DNA of 64,000 bases. Source: an uncultured Haliea sp. (lineage in GTDB: Bacteria > Pseudomonadota > Gammaproteobacteria > Pseudomonadales > Halieaceae). The DNA lies in the NCBI GenBank assembly GCA_947258585.1, contig CAMYIZ010000059.1, forward strand, positions 90,821-154,820. The letters run 5' to 3'. The notes below the pieces were generated by a model. It was given only the letters and a program-made list of their open reading frames with translations, was not told the origin of the DNA and did not search any database. The translations under genes and the position numbers were made by a program. Of the stretch, positions 56,732 to 64,000 are shown in pieces (the first letter of the stretch is position 1; the number at the start of each line of letters is the position of its first letter).

Positions 56732-57583
56732 TTGATTCCCCTCATGCTCGACCAGTTGCTGCAGGTTCTTTCCCCCCGATCAGCGGGAGAAGACGTGTTC
56801 CTTGCCGATAACATGCATCCCCAGGCCTTCCGGGTCTACGGCGGACAGGTCCTGGCCCAGGCGCTGCGGGCCGCTGCCGCGACCGTCGAGCCGGAGCGGG
56901 CAGTGCACTCCCAGCACGCGTATTTCCTGCGCCCGGGTGATCCCGGCGAGGAGATTCGGCTGGAGGTCGACCGGGCTCTGGATGGGGGCAGTCTCAGTTC
57001 CCGGCGGGTCGTGGCCCTGCAGCGGGGCAAACCGATCCTGGTGTCCTCCGTCTCCTTCCAGCGTGCAGGGCGCGGCGATGATTTCCAGCAGCCGCTGCCC
57101 GCCGTGCCCGCGCCGGAAACCCTGCCCAGCGAGCGCGAGCGGGCTCTGGCGGAAGGCACCATGGACGCAAGCTTCATGGTGACAACGGGTCTCGAGCTCG
57201 ATGTGAGACTGGTGCATCCGGTTGACTGGCAGAATCCGCAGCCGTTACCGCCCCATCTGGAAGCCTGGATGAAAACCACGGGTCCTGTGCCGCAGGGCAA
57301 TTCCCTGCACGCCTGCCTGCTGGCCTACATGTCGGATATCTTGCTGATCGATGTCTGTCTCGCTGCCACCGGGCGCAGTTTTCTGCTGGACGATTGCCAG
57401 ATTGCCAGTCTCGATCACGCGCTCTGGTTCCACGGCCCGGTGAGGGCCGACGAATGGCTGCTGCACGCGGTGGAGGCAGAGCGTGTCAGCGGCGGGCGCG
57501 GGCTGGCTCGGGGCAAATTCTACAACCGCGAGGGCGTACTGGTCGCATCGGTTGTCCAGCAGGGACTCATGCGCCTGCGTTGA
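56732..57583 (+). CDS. tesB: Acyl-CoA thioesterase II (TesB family)
   Basis: [32 protein letters not shown], double hot-dog layout, [21 protein letters not shown]. Confidence 0.92.
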   Translation: MIPLMLDQLLQVLSPRSAGEDVFLADNMHPQAFRVYGGQVLAQALRAAAATVEPERAVHSQHAYFLRPGDPGEEIRLEVDRALDGGSLSSRRVVALQRGKPILVSSVSFQRAGRGDDFQQPLPAVPAPETLPSERERALAEGTMDASFMVTTGLELDVRLVHPVDWQNPQPLPPHLEAWMKTTGPVPQGNSLHACLLAYMSDILLIDVCLAATGRSFLLDDCQIASLDHALWFHGPVRADEWLLHAVEAERVSGGRGLARGKFYNREGVLVASVVQQGLMRLR

Positions 57584-57607
57584 CGCGTTGCCTCGCCGGG
57601 TGGGGAA

Positions 57608-57647
57608 CCTTATGATGAGGTGCTGGTTCGCGCCGTTCACCATAAGG
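57608..57647 (+). promoter_or_regulatory. Candidate RBS-masking hairpin upstream of acyl-CoA synthetase
   Basis: CCTTATG...CATAAGG; the 3' arm contains the AAGG Shine-Dalgarno 8 nt before ATG 57656; stem can extend via GTG/CAC with a bulge. Confidence 0.4.
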
Positions 57648-57655
57648 ATCACACC

Positions 57656-59245
57656 ATGCCCCACCCCGCCATTACTGCTGAAACCTACCCCCACAAGCCC
57701 GCCATCATCATGGGCGGCTCCGGCGAGATGGTCACCTTCGCCGAGCTTGACGAGCGCAGCAACCAGGCGGCGCAGCTGTTCCGCTCCCTGGGCCTGAAGA
57801 AGGGCGATCATATTGGCATGATGCTGCTGAACTGCCGCCAGTTCCTCGAGATCTGCTGGGGCGCGCAGCGCGCGGGCCTGATCTTTACCCCCATCAGCAC
57901 CCACCTGAAACGCGATGAAACCGCCTATATCCTGGAGAACTGCGGCGCCCGGCTGTTTATAGCATCCCACGACCTGGCCGGCGTGGCCGCCGAGGTGCGC
58001 GCGGCCAGCAAGGGGGCCATCCAGCATTTTTACATGGTTGACGGACTTATCGACGGCTTTGACTCCTGGGACGACAGCGCCGGCCTGCAGCCTGCCGAGC
58101 GCATCGCCGACGAGGCCAATGGCGTGCCCATGCTGTATTCCTCCGGCACCACCGGCAAGCCCAAGGGCGTATTCCTGCCGCCCGCCAGCGATGACGTCAA
58201 TGCTCCCCACCCCCTGGCGGCAAGCCTGGGCGCCGCATTTGGCTTCAGCGAGGAAACGGTCTATTTGTCACCGGCGCCGCTGTATCACGCGGCGCCACTG
58301 CACTACAACATGATGACCCTGTACCAGGGCGGCACCACCGTGGTAATGGAAACGTTTGACCCCGAGGCCGCACTGGCGCTGATCGAGGAGCACCGCGCCA
58401 CCCACAGCCAGTGGGTACCGATCATGTTCGTGCGCATGCTCAAGCTGCCGGAAGAAGTGCGCAACAAGTACGATCTCAGCAGCATGCAATTTGCCATCCA
58501 TGCTGCTGCGCCTTGCCCGATCGAAGTGAAGGAGAAGATGATCGAGTGGTGGGGCGAGGTCATCGTCGAGTACTACGCCGCCAGCGAAGGCATCGGTATT
58601 ACCATCATCGACTCCGCCAACTGGCTGACTCACAAGGGCTCTGTGGGTCCCTCGCTAATGGGGACTATCCATATCCTTGACGACGATGGCAACGAGCTGC
58701 CGCCCGGTGAGATCGGCACCGTGTATTTCAGCGGCGAACAGGCCCAGTTCAAGTATCACAACGAGCCGGACAAGACCGCCGAGGCTTTCAACGAGCGCGG
58801 TTGGGCGACTACAGGCGACATCGGCTATCTCGACCGGGACGGTTTCCTGTATCTGACCGATCGCAAGCACTTCATGATCATCAGCGGCGGCGTGAATATC
58901 TACCCGCAGGAGATCGAGAACCTGCTGATCACTCATGACAAGGTGGCGGATGTCGCCGTGTTCGGGATTCCCAACGACGAGTTCGGGGAAGAGGTCAAGG
59001 CTGTCATCCAGCCCATGAACTGGGCCGATGCCACCGACGAGGTGGCGATCGAGATCATGGAATGGCTGCGCGAGCGTATCTCCCATATCAAGCTGCCGCG
59101 GTCGCTGGACTTCCACCGTGAATTGCCGCGGATGGATAACGGCAAAATGTACAAGCGGCACCTGGCCGACGCCTATCGCGGAGCCACCCGCACGGATGAA
59201 AAGGGTGACACTATCGGCGCCGGCAAGAGCTCGCCCGATGAATAG
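57656..59245 (+). CDS. Acyl-CoA synthetase (AMP-dependent ligase)
   Basis: MLYSSGTTGKPKGVFLP, YYAASEGIGITII, GWATTGDIGYLDRDGFLYLTDRKHFMIISGGVNIYPQEIENLL, LPRMDNGKMYKR. Confidence 0.95.
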   Translation: MPHPAITAETYPHKPAIIMGGSGEMVTFAELDERSNQAAQLFRSLGLKKGDHIGMMLLNCRQFLEICWGAQRAGLIFTPISTHLKRDETAYILENCGARLFIASHDLAGVAAEVRAASKGAIQHFYMVDGLIDGFDSWDDSAGLQPAERIADEANGVPMLYSSGTTGKPKGVFLPPASDDVNAPHPLAASLGAAFGFSEETVYLSPAPLYHAAPLHYNMMTLYQGGTTVVMETFDPEAALALIEEHRATHSQWVPIMFVRMLKLPEEVRNKYDLSSMQFAIHAAAPCPIEVKEKMIEWWGEVIVEYYAASEGIGITIIDSANWLTHKGSVGPSLMGTIHILDDDGNELPPGEIGTVYFSGEQAQFKYHNEPDKTAEAFNERGWATTGDIGYLDRDGFLYLTDRKHFMIISGGVNIYPQEIENLLITHDKVADVAVFGIPNDEFGEEVKAVIQPMNWADATDEVAIEIMEWLRERISHIKLPRSLDFHRELPRMDNGKMYKRHLADAYRGATRTDEKGDTIGAGKSSPDE

Positions 59246-59251
59246 TGCAAT

Positions 59252-59284
59252 GGCCAGCAATCGCCATCCTGGGGAATGCTGGCC
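59252..59284. terminator. Inverted repeat between convergent acyl-CoA synthetase and UrcA-family genes
   Basis: GGCCAGCA-17 nt-TGCTGGCC perfect 8-bp stem in the convergent intergenic gap; no T-tract. Confidence 0.4.
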
Positions 59285-59296
59285 AGCGCACCGGGT

Positions 59297-59761
59297 TCAA
59301 CGCTTGGCGATGTCCTGGCCCGGCTTCATGCTGCGCCCCGTCCGGCTGGCGTGCATCTCCTCCAGACCCAGATGCCCTACATTGCTGACCGCGTTGTCCA
59401 TTGCCGTCTCAAGGCAGGCTTTGTGGTCACGGTGCATGGCGGTGTCGCGAATGTCTGCCCGCGGTGAGCACACAGCCTTGGTCGCCTGGGTCAGGCGCAG
59501 GTACAGCTGGTCCAGGCCGGCGGGGTGGCCCAGGTTGAGATCCGCCCAGGTGACCGTCACTGAGCGGTCAGTGCGGCCGATATGGGGAAAGCTTACAAAG
59601 TCCGCCCGGGTTTCCCGCGTAGTGGTTTGCTCAACGTTGTAACGATACTCGTCGTCGGCGACTGTGTGGTTCGCCAGCAATGGCAGGGTCAGTGCCAGTG
59701 ACACAAGAGCGGTGGTGGCCAGCGGCAGTTTTCTCTGATTCTTGTTTCCCGGATTGTTCAT
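59297..59761 (-). CDS. UrcA family protein
   Basis: Signal peptide; SVTVTWADLNLGHPAGLDQLYLRLTQATKAVCSPR...HRDHKACLETAMDNAV is typical of UrcA. Confidence 0.8.
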   Translation of the reverse strand: MNNPGNKNQRKLPLATTALVSLALTLPLLANHTVADDEYRYNVEQTTTRETRADFVSFPHIGRTDRSVTVTWADLNLGHPAGLDQLYLRLTQATKAVCSPRADIRDTAMHRDHKACLETAMDNAVSNVGHLGLEEMHASRTGRSMKPGQDIAKR

Positions 59762-59879
59762 GGCGTTTTCCTCGCTAGTTCGTGGCTGTCAGTAGCGCAC
59801 TGTCTGCCGGGCGGGGTGCCCGGCTGTTCAGCCTGGAGTCAAGTTCAGCACAGGCCAAGTCGCGCCGCCGGGTGGAACC

Positions 59880-59934
59880 GTGACTTATCCGGGAGTAAGT
59901 CGTGATTTCTGTGTGAGGAAAATGTGATTACCCT
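59880..59934. promoter_or_regulatory. 11-bp-phased direct repeat array (GTGA-led), OmpR/PhoB-type operator candidate
   Basis: Consecutive 11-mers: GTGACTTATCC GGGAGTAAGTC GTGATTTCTGT GTGAGGAAAAT GTGATTACCCT. Confidence 0.6.
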
Positions 59935-59965
59935 AAAATCAAGAGGTTGAGATCAATTTTAGGGT
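59930..59965. repeat. Inverted repeat in urcA-like/wHTH regulator intergenic region
   Basis: ACCCTAAAAT-16 nt-ATTTTAGGGT, perfect 10-bp arms. Confidence 0.7.
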
Positions 59966-60054
59966 TCATATCCTGCTCTTTGATGGGTGGTGAATGATTG
60001 TCCCTGCGACTACGCTTAAGTACTGCGATCGCAGATTCGCAACGGGACAAGGCT

Positions 60055-62352
60055 ATGACTCGTCAATTGAGCTTCGGTGCCTGGAGGTTTTGCCCGGACT
60101 CCCAGATCCTGGAGCGGGAGGGAGAGAGCTTCCATCTGGAGCCTCGCGTCGCGAGTCTGCTGGAATATTTCCTGGCCAATCCCGGCGAGGTGCTCAGTCA
60201 CGAGCAATTGGTTGGCGTGGTGTGGAATGATCGCGTGGTATCCGATGACGCCATTCGACGCGCGGTTTGCTCTCTGCGGCACGCACTGGCGGCGGACGGT
60301 ACCGACCAGCTCATTACTACGGTGCACAAGAAAGGCTATCTGGCCAATCTGCCCCCCGCCACGGTCGTACCTGCCAGGGCTGATTCCCCGCCAGGAGCGG
60401 CAGCGCGCCTGGGGGTCGATGTCCGTTCGTCTTCATCGTGGCTATTTCTGCTGCTACTGCTTTTGCTGGTCGCAGCCTGGCTCTGGCTGCCGCGCCCCGC
60501 GCCTTCCTCACCAGTGGCGGATGGCCCGCCCTACGCCCTTGCGGTATTGCCGTTTATTGATCTGAGTGAAAAGGCGGACCAAGCCTATCTTGCTGATGGC
60601 CTGGCGGAGGAACTGATCGGGCTGTTGCAGCGTTTCACCGCTTTCCGCGTGCCCGCCCCCAGTTCGTCCTTCCAGTTTCGCGACCGGATGGCCAGCCCCC
60701 TTGAGGTTGGAGACGCATTGGGGGTGGATTATCTGGTAGAGGGTAGTGTGCGCCGCGATGGCGATCAGGTGCGTATCGACGTGCACCTGGTGGAGACAGA
60801 CAGCGGCTACCAGCTCTGGTCTGCCAGCTATAACCGCAGTATTGCCGGGCTATTCGCGCTGCAGGCGGATATTGCCACGGAGGTAGCCCGGGCATTGCAA
60901 GTGGTGCTGGTGACGCCGGATCGACCAGCCGCTCGCGCGCTGGAGGGAGCCGGCGCCCCGGGTGCCAAAGCCTATCTGGAATATCTGGAGGCCCGTCAGC
61001 TGATGGCAAGCTGGGCCACACCGGACCTTGAGAAAGCCATTGTCCATCTGCAGAACGCGATCTCTCTGGCGCCGGACTTTGCCCCGGCTTACACCCGCCT
61101 GGCCGAGGCCATGTTGATGAATGCCAATAATCAGGGCGTAGCGGAATTCTTCGGCGTGCGCGAAACGGCACTGACCCTCATCGAGAAGTCCATGGCGCTG
61201 GACCCGGAGCTGGGCGAGGCCTACGGGTTGCGCGGCCTGGTGCGGCTGGCGGGAGAAGAGGAGCTGATGGAGCAGGACCTCCTGCGGAGTATCGCACTGA
61301 GCCCGACCTTTACCCCCGCCTACGAGCTGCTGGCGCAGCGGATGTTCTTCGACACAGGGCGACGTGAGGAGGCCATTGCGTTGATCGACCGGGCCAGGGC
61401 CCTGGACCCCCTCTGGCCACGCGGTCACTATAGCAAGGCGCTGATGATGCTGGGCAGCTGTGAGCATGAGCTGGCGGCAGAGCTCGCCCGGGAAGCGCTG
61501 CGGGTAAACCCGCGGTTTCGCTCCGCTCTGGTCCTGCTGGGCACAATCGCTGCCCTGCGGGGGGATCTGGCCGAGGCTGTGCAGCTTCAGGAGCAGGCGT
61601 TCAAGTTGGACCCCCGCGCCAGCTGGGTGCGGCAGCGATTGCACATGACCTACCTGCATCTGGGGGAGCTGGCGGCGGCCCGGGAGGTGGCCGACAGCAG
61701 CTTCAACAGCCGACTCTGGGAACAGTATTTCCTCGGTAACCACGTCGCTGGCGGGGAGATGATCTACGCTGCAGATCTTGTTCCGATCGCGGGCGAAGTG
61801 ATTCCCTGGGAGCTCACCACCTGGCTGCTGGCCGCGGCCATGACCAGCGGCGACTACGCGAGAGCCCGCCGCTATCTGGCCGAGGACTTCGGCTACGCCG
61901 GTGGCCTGCCGGAAACTATGGACCCTGGCGACCGGTTTTTCCTGCTGAATCTGCTGCTGATCTGGTACGGGCCGGGGTACGACGGCGACGGCCGTGCTCA
62001 GATTGCCCGTTGGTGGGCCGAGCTGACCGCGACCGCTCTGGATACGCACGGCTGTATCCGTGGCTACCAGCCGATCGCGCAGGCGCTGGCCGACGTGAGT
62101 CTGGGGCACATGGATGAGGCCGTTGCCGTGCTGGGAGACGCAGTGAATAGCGGCGGCATTGTTGCCGGCTGGCACTGGATTATTCCCAATCACCCCGGGT
62201 TTGCGCCCCTGTTGCAGGAGCCGAGGTTCCAGCGTCTGTTGCAACAGCGCCACGCCCTGGTGCTGGAGCAGCGTGAAGAACTGGCTCGGTTGCGCGCTGG
62301 AGGTGCGGTACCGTTTCGCGGCCAGGCACGCGAAAATCTCGAACCGGGCTGA
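60055..62352 (+). CDS. ToxR/CadC-like transmembrane regulator: N-terminal Trans_reg_C winged helix, TM, periplasmic TolB-like and TPR region
   Basis: GEVLSHEQLVGVVWNDRVVSDDAIRRAVCSLRHALAADGTDQLITTVHKKGYLAN, TM SSSWLFLLLLLLLVAAWLWL, YALAVLPFIDLSEKADQAYLADGLAEELIGLLQ, TPR-like repeats. Start at ATG 60055. Confidence 0.9.
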   Translation: MTRQLSFGAWRFCPDSQILEREGESFHLEPRVASLLEYFLANPGEVLSHEQLVGVVWNDRVVSDDAIRRAVCSLRHALAADGTDQLITTVHKKGYLANLPPATVVPARADSPPGAAARLGVDVRSSSSWLFLLLLLLLVAAWLWLPRPAPSSPVADGPPYALAVLPFIDLSEKADQAYLADGLAEELIGLLQRFTAFRVPAPSSSFQFRDRMASPLEVGDALGVDYLVEGSVRRDGDQVRIDVHLVETDSGYQLWSASYNRSIAGLFALQADIATEVARALQVVLVTPDRPAARALEGAGAPGAKAYLEYLEARQLMASWATPDLEKAIVHLQNAISLAPDFAPAYTRLAEAMLMNANNQGVAEFFGVRETALTLIEKSMALDPELGEAYGLRGLVRLAGEEELMEQDLLRSIALSPTFTPAYELLAQRMFFDTGRREEAIALIDRARALDPLWPRGHYSKALMMLGSCEHELAAELAREALRVNPRFRSALVLLGTIAALRGDLAEAVQLQEQAFKLDPRASWVRQRLHMTYLHLGELAAAREVADSSFNSRLWEQYFLGNHVAGGEMIYAADLVPIAGEVIPWELTTWLLAAAMTSGDYARARRYLAEDFGYAGGLPETMDPGDRFFLLNLLLIWYGPGYDGDGRAQIARWWAELTATALDTHGCIRGYQPIAQALADVSLGHMDEAVAVLGDAVNSGGIVAGWHWIIPNHPGFAPLLQEPRFQRLLQQRHALVLEQREELARLRAGGAVPFRGQARENLEPG

Positions 62353-62447
62353 CCCCACCCGGGGTAGATTCTGGCCTGATTCGACCCGTGCCCGCCTCGC
62401 GGGTTTGCAGTATGCTGGGTATAACGATGTAGTAAAGAGGGTAACAG

Positions 62448-64000
62448 GTGAGAACATCCCGCAAACTTGCCCTGCTGGAAAAGCAGATGGCCGGCTGCAA
62501 TTCCTACGATGAATGGCGAGAGGCTGCGCTGCAGCACGATGAACTGTCCGGCATGCGGCGCTGGCGTGAGGTCGACCAGACCCGCCAGTATGACTACAGC
62601 CAGATTCGTCTGCGCCTGGACCGGCTGCGCAGCCTGCGTTCGCGCCACGACTATCAGGGCCTGCTGTTCACCCTCAATGAGGGTATTCACGGCAATATGG
62701 GCGGGATGGGGCGCAGCACCCTGTACCAGCGCGCCAAGTTCGGCACCAAACACCTGATAGAGCAGTATATAGACGAGGTGGACGACTCATTGCGCTTCCT
62801 CGCCGAACTCGAGAGCAAGGACGTTACGCTGCAGCAGAAACTGGATTTCTTCTACCGCGCCAACATCTGTTTCGGTCGCTCGGCCCTGATGTTAAGTGGT
62901 GGCGGGGTGCTGGGATTCTACCACCTCGGTGTGGTCAAAACGCTGCTGGAGCAGGGGCTGCTGCCGCGAGTGATTTCCGGTTCCAGTGCCGGTTCGCTGG
63001 TGGCGGGCGTGGTCGGGACCCATACCGACGTTGAGCTGGAGCACTTTTTCGACCCCGACAACGTACACTTTGAAGCCGAACGTGAAGCCAGCGTATTCTC
63101 GCGCATGTTCCTGGGTCGCAACCCCCAGATTGATGTGCGCGACCTGGAGAAAATCATTGCCCGCCTTGTCCCGGAGATGACCTTCCAGGAGGCCTATGAA
63201 AAGACCGGGCGGCAGATCAGCATCACTGTGGCGCCGGCGGAGACGCACCAGCGCTCGCGGCTGCTGAATGCCATTACCTCGCCCAATGTTTACGTGCGCT
63301 CGGCGGTGATGGCCTCCTGTGCGGTACCCGGGGTATTCCCGCCGGTAATGTTGATGGCCAAGAACTCCCATGACGAGGCGCAGCCCTACCTGCCCACCCG
63401 CAAATGGGTTGACGGCTCGATCGCCGATGACCTGCCGGCCAAGCGCCTGTCGCGGCTCTACAGCACGAATCACTACATCGTCAGCATGGTGAACCCGATT
63501 GCCACCCCGTTCCTGCGCGGCAATAAAAAAGCCAGTGGCTTGACGGCCGCTCTGGGCAGTCTCGGCGTGGGAATCGGTCGTGAGGTGCTGAATTTCTACC
63601 GCGGCATGGTGCAAAAGAAGGGTGATAACTGGCCCCGCTTCAACCTGCTGATGAACGGTATCCACTCCTTGCTGGACCAGGAATACAGTGGCGACATCAA
63701 CATCGTGCCCAGTTTCCGCTGGTACAATCCGGCCAAAATCCTGTCGCACCTGTCCGAGAAGGAGCTGGTGGCGCTGATGCAGGGTGGGGCGCACTCCTGT
63801 TTCCCCAGTGTCGAGACGATCAGGATCTGCACCAAGATCAGTCGCACCATGGAGGAGATCCTGCATCGCTTCGAGTATGGGGACCTCCGGCCCAGCTCTG
63901 ATGAATACCGGCGGCCGCGGGCGTCGCGCCGTCGACCGCAGCCCACGCGGGCTGATCGCGAGGCCCAGCGGGGTGCTGTCGGCGCCGCCGAGGCTGCGGC
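62448..64000 (+). CDS. Patatin-like phospholipase with N-terminal DUF3336-like region, 3'-truncated by window edge
   Basis: GTG start at 62448; no stop to window end, so absent from the ORF track. Translation shows ALMLSGGGVLGFYHLGVVKTLLEQGLLPRVISGSSAGSLVAG (GxSxG) and WVDGSIADDLPAKRL (DG dyad). Confidence 0.9.
   Translation, partial: MRTSRKLALLEKQMAGCNSYDEWREAALQHDELSGMRRWREVDQTRQYDYSQIRLRLDRLRSLRSRHDYQGLLFTLNEGIHGNMGGMGRSTLYQRAKFGTKHLIEQYIDEVDDSLRFLAELESKDVTLQQKLDFFYRANICFGRSALMLSGGGVLGFYHLGVVKTLLEQGLLPRVISGSSAGSLVAGVVGTHTDVELEHFFDPDNVHFEAEREASVFSRMFLGRNPQIDVRDLEKIIARLVPEMTFQEAYEKTGRQISITVAPAETHQRSRLLNAITSPNVYVRSAVMASCAVPGVFPPVMLMAKNSHDEAQPYLPTRKWVDGSIADDLPAKRLSRLYSTNHYIVSMVNPIATPFLRGNKKASGLTAALGSLGVGIGREVLNFYRGMVQKKGDNWPRFNLLMNGIHSLLDQEYSGDINIVPSFRWYNPAKILSHLSEKELVALMQGGAHSCFPSVETIRICTKISRTMEEILHRFEYGDLRPSSDEYRRPRASRRRPQPTRADREAQRGAVGAAEAA

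Overview
64 kb of GC-rich, densely coding bacterial chromosome. The protein content looks like a marine gammaproteobacterium, perhaps Halieaceae-like, but that is inference only. I support about 50 protein-coding genes, one cobalamin riboswitch with a promoter, and several operator- or terminator-like inverted repeats. I saw no rRNA, tRNA, CRISPR array, prophage or transposase. Main modules: (1) a riboswitch-controlled vitamin B12 uptake operon (btuB-cobO-btuC-btuD-btuF, minus strand, 10.6-16.1 kb); (2) a threonine/glycine/one-carbon cluster (tdh, XRE-cupin regulator, SDR, purU, soxB, soxD and an alpha-gamma fused soxA, 31-39.8 kb); (3) a BCAA pair, ilvE plus acetolactate synthase large subunit; (4) gspA/gspB; (5) a compact seven-gene minus-strand operon (50.7-56.6 kb): DUF1445, pxpA, pxpB, pxpC, DUF4392, D-amino acid aminotransferase, alanine racemase. 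I read module 5 as a D-alanine/D-glutamate to 5-oxoproline to glutamate pathway using a split version of the two-domain eukaryotic D-glutamate cyclase; it is the best candidate for an under-described system. Other notable signals are an 11-bp-phased GTGA repeat array beside a ToxR/CadC-like regulator, paired PadR-type operators, an SD-sequestering hairpin upstream of btuB, and several convergent gene pairs whose two stop codons lie inside one inverted repeat. All family calls are from reading the sequence; no database search was run.
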